Below are positions 6,602-12,881 of a stretch of 12,985 nt of DNA, piece by piece. The position numbers and the translations under genes were made by a program. The stretch spans positions 1 to 12,985 of the forward strand of contig JAITLH010000211.1 of the NCBI GenBank assembly GCA_031277995.1. Reading direction: 5' to 3'. Under the pieces are notes generated by a model. The model worked only from the letters and a program-made list of their open reading frames with translations. It ran no database searches and was not told where the DNA came from. Source of the DNA: Deltaproteobacteria bacterium. GTDB taxonomy: Bacteria; Desulfobacterota; Desulfarculia; Adiutricales; Adiutricaceae. Position 1 is the stretch's first letter; the number at the start of each line of letters is the position of its first letter.

Positions 6602-9043
6602 TTAAAAACTCTGGCCCAAGCTAAGGTAGATTTGGAGCTTGGAATCGTCTTCGCGGGGCGTAAGCGGGGTGGCCAGATCCAGCCTAAAAGGCCCGATGGG
6701 GCTGTAATACCTAAAACCCAGGCCGCCGCCCCAGAGAAAGTCCCGGCCTATGGCCGTCACGTCCTCGGGGTTATAGACCATGCCGCCGTCAACGAAAGCC
6801 ACGGCGCCCATGGTTTCCGACCAGCGAAATCTTAGTTCGGTAGAGACCTCGGCCATGGTCGAGCCCCCGGCCGGGCGCCCGCGGGCGTTTTTGGGGCCGA
6901 TGGACTGATACTCGTAACCCCTGACCGATTGCCCGCCGCCGCCAAAAAAGCGCAGCGATGAGGGGAGACTTTCCGGGCTCGAGCCGGTAATGGTGCCTGC
7001 GGCCAGCCGCAAAGCCGCGACCACTTTGTCGCCGCCTAGGATGGACTGGTAAAAATTAAAATCGGCCCGGGCTTTTAGGAGCTTGAAGTTTTTAAAATAG
7101 TGACCCACGTAAGGGCTGAGCAAAAAAGAAGCCCTGATGCCCTTGGTTGGGTTTAAAAAATTGTCGCTATTGTTCCAGTAAAGACTAAAGGGCAGGCCCA
7201 GGATGCGGTATCTGGTCCTTTCCGTGACGTAATCGTCTAGGTCGCCAAATTCAACGCTGGTTTGGAGGCGGGCCCGAAGGCGGCTATTTATGATTCTCTC
7301 GACGCCCACGGAAACGGAGCCGGAAAGGAGCGAATAGTTGTCCGATTTTTCCCTTAGCAAATAAGTTTCGGCCAAAAGGGAATACCTGGGATTGTTGAAA
7401 ACGTAAGGCCTTTGGTAGGTGACGCCCAGCTGGGCCAGATCTTCCCAGATGGGCATTTCGATTTTGAACCTATCGCCCCAGCCGGAGAAATTTCTATTCT
7501 CCCATGAAACCGATATGCCCGGGCCCCAATCGGTGTCGTAATTAAGCGATCCGCTTACCGTTCTTCTGGGGGCGGGCTCCAAGGCCACGGTCACGGGGGT
7601 GTTGCCGTTTTGATCCTCGTCGTAGCCGCGGCTTACTTCGACGGATTTAAAAAGTCCGGTCTGCATCACGGCTTCCCGGAATAGTTCCACCAAATCCTGG
7701 TTCCAGTCTTGGCCTTCTTTCCAGTTCACTAAATTTTGTAGGTAGCGGCGTTCGACCGAATCGTCTCCGGTAATGACCATTTGGCCCATCTTGACGTAGG
7801 CCCCGGGGGTTAGGACGATCTCGGAATGGAGGGTTTTTTGGGCGGTGTCGATGGAGTATTTACTGGCCGTGACCTCGGCCGCGGGGTAGCCATGATCTTT
7901 CCAGATATCGACCAAGTTGGCCACGACCGCCAAAACGTCATCGGCTTTGGCCGGGGCCCCTGGTTTGAGTCCGGCCATTTCCAAATTGTCGGCCGGGCAA
8001 GGGTTTCTACCGGGCTGGGTGGGGCAAAAAACCCGATCCTCGGCCGGGAGCATGTTTTGGGCCAGCTCCCTCGCGATATCCTCGCCCTTGGGGTCGGCGT
8101 TGGGATCGACGGTTAACGGCACGGAGTTTGAGATAATGACTTGGCCCGGGGCCAGGGAATACAAGGGTCCGGGAAATAACTCAATTGAGGCGACGTAGGA
8201 TCCCTTGGTTGGCCCGTCTTCTAGCTTACCCTCGGCGCGCCCCTCGTAATAGCCCCAAGAACCCAAAAGCGCTTGGCCCTGTTCGATGGATGACCTAAGC
8301 CTACCCATCAAAGTCAGCCTCGAGTTCAAAGGCCGATCCTTCATGACGTTTAGGTTGCAGACTTTTTCGTAAGCCTCAACCAAGCCCGGGGGCTGATCGG
8401 GGGCGGTGACTTTGACCGAGTAGGTTATCTTGCCCTCGGCCGTCCCGTCGCCGCTCGCGGGTTCGACTTGTCCCCTAAGGCCGGCCGGGATATTGGGGCT
8501 GGGAATGGGCCCTTCGGGGTCGCTTTGGAGTAACCTGTCAGCCTCTTCAAGCCTTTGGTTGGTGACGATGACATTGGGCAGATCCGGGATGATCGTCCCG
8601 CAGCCGCTAGCCAAAAAAACCAACGCCAAAAACGAAACCAAAAAACCCACTAAAAAAACGGGCGGGACTTTTCGGGCCAAAAAATCCCCCAAAAAGTCCC
8701 CAAAAAAGCCCCCAGGGGCCCCAGGCGAGTTTGGCGGGTACCCTAGCCCCAAAAATCCCTTGGAAGCGCTCCCGGCCCATCCCAGGCCCCTTGGCGGGGC
8801 CGTTTTTGGCCCACTTGAGCCCAAAAAATTCGAGCCCGCCAGCCCCCTAGGGGACAAGCCCGGCCGCCCGAAGTCCTTAACGGTCCCCAAGTCAATTGCT
8901 TTATGTCCGTTCGAAGAATTAATCGGTCGCTCCTTAGATACGTTTGGCCCTGGGACCGTTTCCGGCCCGCGACTTAACTTATCCGCCTGCCCACTCGCGG
9001 TTTTTTGACCGCGTCCGGGTCTTAATTCCAACCTCAAGGCCAA
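6602..9043 (-). CDS. tamA: TamA / BamA-family outer-membrane assembly protein (Omp85), probable lipoprotein
   Basis: TamA is an outer-membrane 16-stranded barrel with three periplasmic POTRA domains, partner of TamB in outer-membrane protein assembly (family knowledge). In the longest frame (813 residues, TTG start) the POTRA region spans about 205-490 and the barrel about 495-813. The barrel shows the Omp85 loop motif at about 699-712 (FFGGGGQSVRGYEY), GLGFRYYSPIGPFRLDL at 774-790 and a terminal beta-signal ending in phenylalanine (LQIYLSLGQSF). A strong lipoprotein signal lies at 123-148: ARK, a hydrophobic run, then lipobox LASGC with cysteine 148. The first 120 residues are low-complexity and look untranslated. 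No ATG occurs before codon 234, so the signal must be reached from a TTG or GTG; TTG at 8680 (codon 122), starting MARKVPPVFL, gives an ideal signal and a 692-residue protein. I give the full open frame, with 8680 as the likelier start. Confidence 0.9.
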   Translation of the reverse strand: MALRLELRPGRGQKTASGQADKLSRGPETVPGPNVSKERPINSSNGHKAIDLGTVKDFGRPGLSPRGLAGSNFLGSSGPKTAPPRGLGWAGSASKGFLGLGYPPNSPGAPGGFFGDFLGDFLARKVPPVFLVGFLVSFLALVFLASGCGTIIPDLPNVIVTNQRLEEADRLLQSDPEGPIPSPNIPAGLRGQVEPASGDGTAEGKITYSVKVTAPDQPPGLVEAYEKVCNLNVMKDRPLNSRLTLMGRLRSSIEQGQALLGSWGYYEGRAEGKLEDGPTKGSYVASIELFPGPLYSLAPGQVIISNSVPLTVDPNADPKGEDIARELAQNMLPAEDRVFCPTQPGRNPCPADNLEMAGLKPGAPAKADDVLAVVANLVDIWKDHGYPAAEVTASKYSIDTAQKTLHSEIVLTPGAYVKMGQMVITGDDSVERRYLQNLVNWKEGQDWNQDLVELFREAVMQTGLFKSVEVSRGYDEDQNGNTPVTVALEPAPRRTVSGSLNYDTDWGPGISVSWENRNFSGWGDRFKIEMPIWEDLAQLGVTYQRPYVFNNPRYSLLAETYLLREKSDNYSLLSGSVSVGVERIINSRLRARLQTSVEFGDLDDYVTERTRYRILGLPFSLYWNNSDNFLNPTKGIRASFLLSPYVGHYFKNFKLLKARADFNFYQSILGGDKVVAALRLAAGTITGSSPESLPSSLRFFGGGGQSVRGYEYQSIGPKNARGRPAGGSTMAEVSTELRFRWSETMGAVAFVDGGMVYNPEDVTAIGRDFLWGGGLGFRYYSPIGPFRLDLATPLTPREDDSKLQIYLSLGQSF
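8678..8690 (-). promoter_or_regulatory. Likely internal TTG start of tamA
   Basis: On the minus strand GGGGGA is followed after four bases by TTG (8680-8678), which would start the protein MARKVPPVFL just before the lipoprotein signal. The gap is shorter than usual and a second TTG twelve bases upstream (8692) has a similar setting, so which one is used cannot be fixed from sequence alone. Confidence 0.4.
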
Positions 9044-9252
9044 CGTTTTTCCGCGTATTTCAGTGCCGAAAGAACTTTTAACGTTAATTTATCCGAGATC
9101 ACCATTTGAAAAAAATAAAAAGAGCGAAAAGACAAAGAAATTTTAACATGTTATAATCAGTTAGTCGAATGATTTTTTTTAACCACCGCCTTAGCCTAGT
9201 ATCACGATATTCTAGCCGAAACGCCAAACGATTAGCCCCAATCAAAGGGGTA

Positions 9253-9450
9253 TTAGGGGACTGGGCACCCGGGATGCCCATTAGCTAGGATAATTTGGCT
9301 CCTTTGATTTTTGGCTTAGGGGACTTAACCCCCGGCTTAGCCATTAACTTGGCTAATTTCGTTACTATGATTTTGGCTTAGGGGACTCGATCCCCGGCTT
9401 AGCCATTAACTTGGCTAATTTCGCCAATGTGTTTTTGGCTTAATGGACTT
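9253..9450. repeat. 62-bp tandem repeat, two good copies plus two degenerate ones
   Basis: Copies begin with TTGGCTTAGGGG at 9311 and 9373, exactly 62 bases apart; a partial third starts at 9435 (TTGGCTTAATGG) and a degenerate copy precedes from 9253 (TTAGGGGACT). Each good copy can form two hairpins: GGGG, seven bases, CCCC; and TTAGCC, ATTAACTT loop, GGCTAA. The eight differences between the two good copies all fall in the first loop or in the linker between copies; both stems are identical. The degenerate leading copy keeps a different small stem, GGGCA with TGCCC. Confidence 0.85.
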
Positions 9451-9536
9451 GGCGACCGGTTTGGCCTTACCTTAATAGTCCGGGCCGATAAACAATGGGT
9501 CCGGGGCCTGGGTCGTTGGCCAACTAAGCCTATTGG

Positions 9537-9634
9537 CTCCATAAATAAATATATTAAAGTGGCCGGTCTGTATAACATAGATATTTTATTTTTAAAAAAA
9601 TAAGATATCCATGTAAAGGAATTTATTTATGGAG
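9537..9634. repeat. Nested inverted-repeat element with 14-bp ends
   Basis: CTCCATAAATAAAT (9537-9550) is matched exactly by its reverse complement at 9621-9634. Inside, off centre, lies a second long palindrome, 9575-9614: ACATAGATATTTTATTTTT on the left pairs with the right arm over 19 positions with one wobble and one A-C mismatch. The 98-base unit resembles a small non-coding mobile element (MITE-like) in shape, but no target-site duplication is visible at its edges. It could equally be a cruciform or a strong transcription-stop structure. Confidence 0.7.
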
Positions 9635-10037
9635 ACGTGATTTTTTTTATGTCAATAAGTCCTCCCAGATTTGTCGTTATTTTGACCGAAACATATTTTT
9701 ATATAAAAAATGAATTTTAAAAAATATTTAGCATATAGTTAAGTTTCTGACCTGTTGTTTTAGGTAATTTAAAAAGATATAAGTAAATTATTAACTGATA
9801 AGTTTTTTTAAAGTTTCAATAATCGAGTAATTAACAAATCCCACAAAGAATTTATGTTACGTAAGCTTAAAAATATCTAATGTTAATTATAAAGTTTGAA
9901 GTTTAACTCTATTTATAATTTACACCCTGATAATATAGCAAAAATTAAATTCACCTTCAAGGGGAAAACGCGGCCGCGAAATAAGGAAGTTGGGAAAAAA
10001 CGATCTGATTTTGGCAAGAAAAATAGCTAAATAACCC

Positions 10038-10051
10038 ATGGGCTAGCCCAT
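10038..10051. repeat. 14-bp perfect palindrome
   Basis: ATGGGCTAGCCCAT is a perfect palindrome at the edge where AT-rich DNA turns GC-rich. On the minus strand it is followed by GGG and AT-rich sequence. It could be a protein-binding site; nothing nearby tells which protein. Confidence 0.4.
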
Positions 10052-10060
10052 CTTGGGACC

Positions 10061-10096
10061 GCCTGGAAGCGTCCAAAGGCTAAAGGGTTTTTTAAT
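10061..10096 (+). terminator. Weak hairpin with following T run
   Basis: GCCTGGA pairs with TCC..AGGC (two unpaired A) around an AGCG tetraloop at 10061-10080, and TTTTTT follows at 10089-10094. The T run is eight bases from the stem, farther than usual, and no gene lies upstream to be terminated, so this is tentative. Confidence 0.25.
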
Positions 10097-10262
10097 ACGG
10101 TTAGATTATTTTCGCCCGAGGCCGAACATGACCCGAAACCCCTTTGTGGCTTTTCTAATGGGGTTAAAGGATAGGTTTAGATTTTGGCCAAGATATTTCG
10201 CCAAAAGTTAATTTTAGGGCCCGTCCCCTAAAGGAAAAAACGGGCAGGGCGCTAGGGGGGAT

Positions 10263-10317
10263 CTTGACCGGGACTTGACCGGGCCCTGGCCGGAGCCTGG
10301 CCGGAGCCTGGCCGGAA
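10263..10317. repeat. 11-bp tandem repeat, five units
   Basis: Five consecutive 11-base units: CTTGACCGGGA, CTTGACCGGGC, CCTGGCCGGAG, CCTGGCCGGAG, CCTGGCCGGAA. The first two form one subtype and the last three another, so the array grew by stepwise duplication. It does not lie in a convincing gene. The 11-base period would place the GC-rich cores on about the same face of the DNA helix. Confidence 0.8.
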
Positions 10318-10410
10318 GGTGAGGGGAGGGGGCCTTTGGGGCTGGCCAAAGCGAATTGGGCCAACCCGACCTTGGTTTAACCTCCAAGGCCAGGTCATGG
10401 GCGAGAAAAT

Positions 10411-10455
10411 TTGAAACATATTTCCTTAACAATTTTAATTTAGCCTTGATATAAA
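10411..10455 (+). promoter_or_regulatory. Candidate sigma-70 promoter(s)
   Basis: TTGAAA (10411-10416), 17 bases, then TTTAAT (10434-10439) is one good match. An overlapping alternative is TTAACA (10426-10431), 18 bases, TATAAA (10450-10455). AT-rich DNA gives such matches by chance; the only small frame downstream is at 10571. Confidence 0.3.
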
Positions 10456-10570
10456 AGAACCATTTAACCCGTCTTACTAAAAATGGACAATTTACATGGA
10501 TAGATGAAAAATAAAATTTTGCCTTCCAAATATCTAAGGGCTTTTAGATAATATTAAGGAAAGAATTTTA

Positions 10571-10660
10571 ATGGAAGCCAAAGTATATGGCCTTGCTGGG
10601 AACGGAAAGACAAATCCAGTGTCAATTCACGTTTTTTATGCGGACAAAAGGCTATCATAA
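10571..10660 (+). CDS. Possible 29-residue small ORF or gene remnant
   Basis: An ATG frame of 29 codons is preceded by AAGGA ten bases upstream and, about 115 bases further, by a promoter-like sequence. The peptide contains GLAGNGKT, which formally matches a Walker A nucleotide-binding loop (GxxxxGKT), followed by NPVSIHVFYADKRLS and a stop. A real P-loop protein would be far longer, so if the motif is meaningful this is a broken remnant. A chance match is at least as likely. I do not recognise it. Confidence 0.2.
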   Translation: MEAKVYGLAGNGKTNPVSIHVFYADKRLS

Positions 10661-10922
10661 AAACTAACTTATGTCTCAATATTCTTCTTCAAGGTCAAGC
10701 CCGGTTTCAAGAATCCCAGATGGGCGATTTTTTCAACGTGGGGGCTATTTCATTTTTTTTTGGTCTCGAAAAGTAAAATTTCTTTCGGACATAGGAAATT
10801 TTTTTTGGAGGGTCAGCCTGAAGAGTCTAGACTCGGTCCGAAAAAAAATAGATAATTTCAATAATCATAACTTAAATACACCTTTGAAAGCCCTTATATT
10901 TAGCTCTAACCGATGTCGCTTT

Positions 10923-11036
10923 GTTGAAAATCCTTAGTAAACTAGGAAAATCTGAATTTTCTTAGAAGGTATGGTTAATATTCTTAGTTAGGTCGCTACG
11001 GATTCAAGATAATATGTGATTTAAAGGATTTTCAAC
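10923..11036. repeat. Second inverted-repeat element with 13-bp ends
   Basis: GTTGAAAATCCTT (10923-10935) and its exact reverse complement AAGGATTTTCAAC (11024-11036) bound 114 bases. An inner hairpin lies off centre: CTAGGAAAAT (10942-10951), loop CTGA, ATTTTCTTAG (10956-10965), with one mismatch. The layout, long ends plus an off-centre inner hairpin and about 100 bases overall, matches the element at 9537-9634, although the end sequences differ. No target-site duplication is evident. Confidence 0.6.
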
Positions 11037-11235
11037 GGGGCGCGATATGATTGGTATAAGTTCTCTCTAACTTTTCGTTGGTTATCTGAGCAAAATATAG
11101 ATATTTTTTGGCTTATGTCCGTTTTCGATCGACGCTTATATTTTGAATTTACGTTTTAGCCGATGGATACCGGGAAATGCTCATAAGAGAGTTAGCTTTT
11201 TGCAATGACTAAGATGAGCTGATTTAAAAAAAGGT

Positions 11236-11253
11236 GATCTCAATGGCGAGATC
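11236..11253. promoter_or_regulatory. Dyad upstream of the H1-like gene promoter
   Basis: GATCTC, six bases, GAGATC forms a perfect 6-bp dyad whose right arm ends about 40 bases before the -35 box of the H1-like gene. It is a possible activator or repressor site; the short arms make chance occurrence plausible. Confidence 0.25.
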
Positions 11254-11293
11254 TCAAGATAGAAAAAAAATGCTGGAGATTGAAAAAAAGTTA

Positions 11294-11321
11294 TTGCCTT
11301 TTTCAAATCATATGTTATAAT
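11294..11321 (+). promoter_or_regulatory. Sigma-70 promoter of the H1-like gene
   Basis: TTGCCT (11294-11299) and a perfect TATAAT (11316-11321) are separated by 16 bases, and TGT directly before the -10 box makes it an extended -10 element. Transcription would start near 11328, giving a leader of about 20 bases. This is the strongest promoter in the window. Confidence 0.85.
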
Positions 11322-11338
11322 CTCTTTAATTATCTCTC

Positions 11339-11353
11339 AGGAGGTGTCAAGTG
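11339..11353 (+). promoter_or_regulatory. Strong ribosome binding site deciding a GTG start
   Basis: AGGAGGTG (11339-11346) is a near-perfect Shine-Dalgarno sequence; the GTG start at 11351 follows AGGAGG after six bases. The strength of the site settles the GTG as the start, with high expression expected. Confidence 0.9.
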
Positions 11354-11800
11354 GCTGACACTATTAGCGCTTCTTCGTCCAAGGCCTCAGACAAGGCCAA
11401 ACCAAAGCCCGCGACCAAGGCCGCCGTAAAGGCCGCTCCCAAAACGGCCGCCAAGGCCCCAGCCAAGGCCGCTCCCAAAACGGCCGCCAAGGCCCCAGCC
11501 AAAGCCGCCCCCAAGGCGGCCGCGAAGCCCGCTCCCAAGGCCGCCGCCTCCAAGGCCAGCCCCAAGAGCGCCGTGAAACCCAAAGCCCCGGTCAAGGCCG
11601 CCCCCAAAACGGCCGCCAAGGCCCCGGCCAAAGCCGCCCCCAAGGCGGCCGTAAAACCCGCTCCCAAGGCCGCCGCCTCCAAGGCCAGCCCCAAGAGCGC
11701 CGCCAAACCCAAAACCCCGGCCAAGGCTCCGACCAAAGCGGTCAAAGCGGCTCCCAAGTCCAAGCCCGCCGCCAAGTCGACAGCCTCAGAGGCCGATTAA
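11351..11800 (+). CDS. Histone H1-like Lys/Ala/Pro-rich DNA-binding protein
   Basis: The 149-residue product starts with a short polar stretch (ADTISASSSKASDKAKPKP) and is otherwise almost entirely Lys, Ala and Pro in KAAPK, AAKAPAK and PKAAASKASPK units, like the C-terminal tail of eukaryotic histone H1 and bacterial H1-like proteins. Such proteins bind DNA without sequence preference and compact the nucleoid; this is family knowledge. It is extremely basic, with acidic residues only at the two ends (ending TASEAD), and has no folded-domain sequence. Residues 41-80 recur as 84-123 with three changes, a 129-bp duplication, and APKTAAKAPAKA repeats at 29-40 and 41-52. It has its own strong extended -10 promoter, an excellent ribosome binding site and a terminator, so it looks like a highly expressed single-gene unit. 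Low-complexity Lys/Ala/Pro tails also occur in other proteins, so exact family membership is less sure than DNA binding. Confidence 0.85.
   Translation: MADTISASSSKASDKAKPKPATKAAVKAAPKTAAKAPAKAAPKTAAKAPAKAAPKAAAKPAPKAAASKASPKSAVKPKAPVKAAPKTAAKAPAKAAPKAAVKPAPKAAASKASPKSAAKPKTPAKAPTKAVKAAPKSKPAAKSTASEAD
11435..11719 (+). repeat. Internal DNA duplications in the H1-like gene
   Basis: A 36-bp unit is tandemly repeated at 11435-11470 and 11471-11506, and a 120-bp segment at 11471-11590 recurs at 11600-11719 (129-bp offset). All offsets are multiples of three, so copy number could change protein length without breaking the frame. Confidence 0.8.
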
Positions 11801-11823
11801 GCGACAAACCGATAACCGAGTGA

Positions 11824-11870
11824 TTCTCATACCGGGCCTCCCCGGCCCCGTATGAGAAGCTCGCTTTTTT
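11824..11870 (+). terminator. Rho-independent terminator of the H1-like gene
   Basis: TTCTCATAC (11824-11832) pairs perfectly with GTATGAGAA (11850-11858); after one C-C mismatch GGGCC pairs with GGCCC, closing a five-base TCCCC loop. CGAG/CTCG can add pairs at the base, and TTTTTT follows at 11865-11870. It begins 23 bases after the stop codon. It is the clearest terminator in the window. Confidence 0.93.
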
Positions 11871-11895
11871 CGCCCACTTTTGGTTGAGAACGCTT

Positions 11896-11930
11896 TGGCC
11901 TAAGCCCGTTTCGATGGGCTAGGCCATTTT
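11896..11930. terminator. Second stem-loop downstream, possible backup terminator
   Basis: TGGCCTAAGCCC (11896-11907) pairs with GGGCTAGGCCA (11916-11926) with one bulged A and an eight-base loop; TTTT follows. It could back up the preceding terminator, or act alone as a processing or binding structure. Confidence 0.5.
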
Positions 11931-12392
11931 GCGTCTTGGTTTTGGTCGTTTGGTTGGTTTTTTGTCTTTATTTTAGCCCCTCGCTTTTACTCTCCCCCCC
12001 AAAAAATCATTTAAATTTCCACTTAAAATAATTCGTTTCGTTCGCTTATTTGGCCCCGGGCGCGGTTTTTTGTCGCCGGCTTTTTGGCCAAGCCCCTCGG
12101 CTCATCCCCATGGCCAAGCCCTTTGGGGGAGCCATAATGGCCCGCCCCGGGAAAAAACCTGATTCTGGCCCGGCCCGGTTTAAATCCGGGGAGCTTTATT
12201 CGGTCCCCGGACGTTTTTTTTATGTTGGAAGCGATTTTTTTTTCGTTCCAGGAAATTTATCACCCTGCGATCCTAAGGTGTTTAGATTACGTAGAAATTT
12301 GATTCTCGGGTATCTGTAAGTTATGAATTTTGTTATTAGAAAATTTTGTTAGATTTAACTTTTTTCTTTTATTTTATTATTCAGTATGTTAT

Positions 12393-12438
12393 TTGATTAT
12401 GATATTATAATCAATAGGGTGGGTTCTCAAATCCATCC
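12393..12438 (+). other. Two adjacent hairpins in the spacer
   Basis: TTGATTAT (12393-12400) pairs with ATAATCAA (12407-12414) around a six-base loop. Two bases later GGGTGGGTT (12417-12425) pairs with AATCCATCC (12430-12438) around a CTCA loop, using two G-U pairs if transcribed rightward. The G-U pairs would break on the opposite strand, hinting at a + strand RNA. No T run follows, so these do not look like terminators. Confidence 0.4.
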
Positions 12439-12614
12439 GATTCCGGGTCATTCTAGGTAACGGACTGGTCCTTCAAAATCGTTAATTTATGGGTTTTTGT
12501 CGTATTATTGCCATCTTGGCTCAGATTCACATAAGCTTGTCAGATTGTTGACTTTTCATATGGCTTTTGTATAAAATTCTGAAGTTGTTAATGACGACAT
12601 TGTTTACCGTCCAT

Positions 12615-12627
12615 AATCAACTCGTTG
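12615..12627 (+). promoter_or_regulatory. Match to the E. coli IHF consensus
   Basis: AATCAACTCGTTG fits WATCAANNNNTTR exactly, about 270 bases before the HU/IHF-like gene. About one such match is expected by chance in a window of this size, and the binding preference of this protein is unknown, so the placement is suggestive only. Confidence 0.2.
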
Positions 12628-12663
12628 AAATCGTTCGACTTTGGCCCGCCGGGAGACCCTTTC

Positions 12664-12871
12664 GACCCGCTTTGTTTAAACCAAGCGGGTCCGAATTTTG
12701 GTTTTCAAGTGGTCGGGGCCGAACATTGGAGGTCCCCGCCGACTGGGCCGGGCTCCCTATCGTTACTTGATTTCATCGCCATCGCCCCAAGCGCGAAAGC
12801 CGGCTTTTTCGTTTGGGGGCCAGTCCGGCGATGGTTTGTCGGTCAGAGCTTAACGCGTACCGTTGGCCGAC
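12664..12871 (+). ncRNA. Candidate structured RNA leader of the HU/IHF-like gene
   Basis: Four stem-loops follow one another. H1: GACCCGCTT (12664-12672) with AAGCGGGTC (12683-12691), perfect 9 bp. H2: GTCGGGGCC (12712-12720) with GG, CCCC and GAC in 12731-12743, with a bulged T and a GCC bulge. H3: CATCGCC (12774-12780) with GGCGATG (12827-12833) encloses CCCCAAG (12785-12791) with TTTGGGG (12812-12818) and CGAAA with TTTCG. H4: GTCGGTC (12838-12844) with GGCCGAC (12865-12871), plus an inner AACG/CGTT. H4 ends 11 bases before the AGGA of the ribosome binding site. No known RNA family is recognised. GC-rich DNA folds easily, so this is a hand-drawn candidate. Confidence 0.45.
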
Positions 12872-12881
12872 CATAATATTT

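Larger units (their letters stand above)
9044..11350. other. 2.3-kb gene-poor spacer with mixed composition
   Basis: No convincing protein gene or known RNA gene is visible between tamA and the H1-like gene, which point away from each other. By block: 9044-9250 has A/T runs and must contain the tamA promoter, though I see no clean one; 9253-9450 is a 62-bp tandem repeat; 9537-9634 is a nested inverted-repeat element; about 9640-9960 is very AT-rich with stops in all frames; 10010-10400 returns to GC-rich DNA with a palindrome at 10038-10051 and an 11-bp repeat; 10410-10660 has promoter-like sequence and a tiny frame; 10923-11036 is a second inverted-repeat element; 11236-11253 is a small dyad before the H1 promoter. 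The patchwork suggests decayed genes, small mobile remnants or regulatory DNA. Confidence 0.6.

Noticed and set aside
6355..6624. + strand frame through the 39-bp repeats giving KPKP-G-FF-type peptide repeats
   Set aside because: Unit lengths of 39, 38 and 40 do not keep the peptide in phase, and it overlaps the tamA end; better explained as non-coding repeat.
9099..9281. 60-residue minus-strand frame ending in a hydrophobic LCLFALFIFF stretch
   Set aside because: The hydrophobic part comes from A/T runs and there is no ribosome binding site.
9253..9450. CRISPR array considered for the 62-bp repeats
   Set aside because: The repeat is contiguous with only short variable linkers of about 10 bases, no spacers of 30 or more bases, and no cas genes are nearby.
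10164..10432. Minus-strand Pro-rich frames across the 11-bp repeat
   Set aside because: Composition is forced by the GC-rich repeat; two frames overlap and neither has a start signal.
10671..10937. 88-residue + strand frame
   Set aside because: No ribosome binding site before the ATG, AT-driven composition and no recognisable motif; it also runs into the inverted-repeat element.
12050..12319. 89-residue + strand frame with a TTG start
   Set aside because: No ribosome binding site and a product resembling translated spacer.
12417..12438. GGTTCTCAAATCC considered as a tRNA T-arm
   Set aside because: The T-loop consensus TTC-A/G-A-N-T is not met and no acceptor or anticodon stem can be drawn around it.
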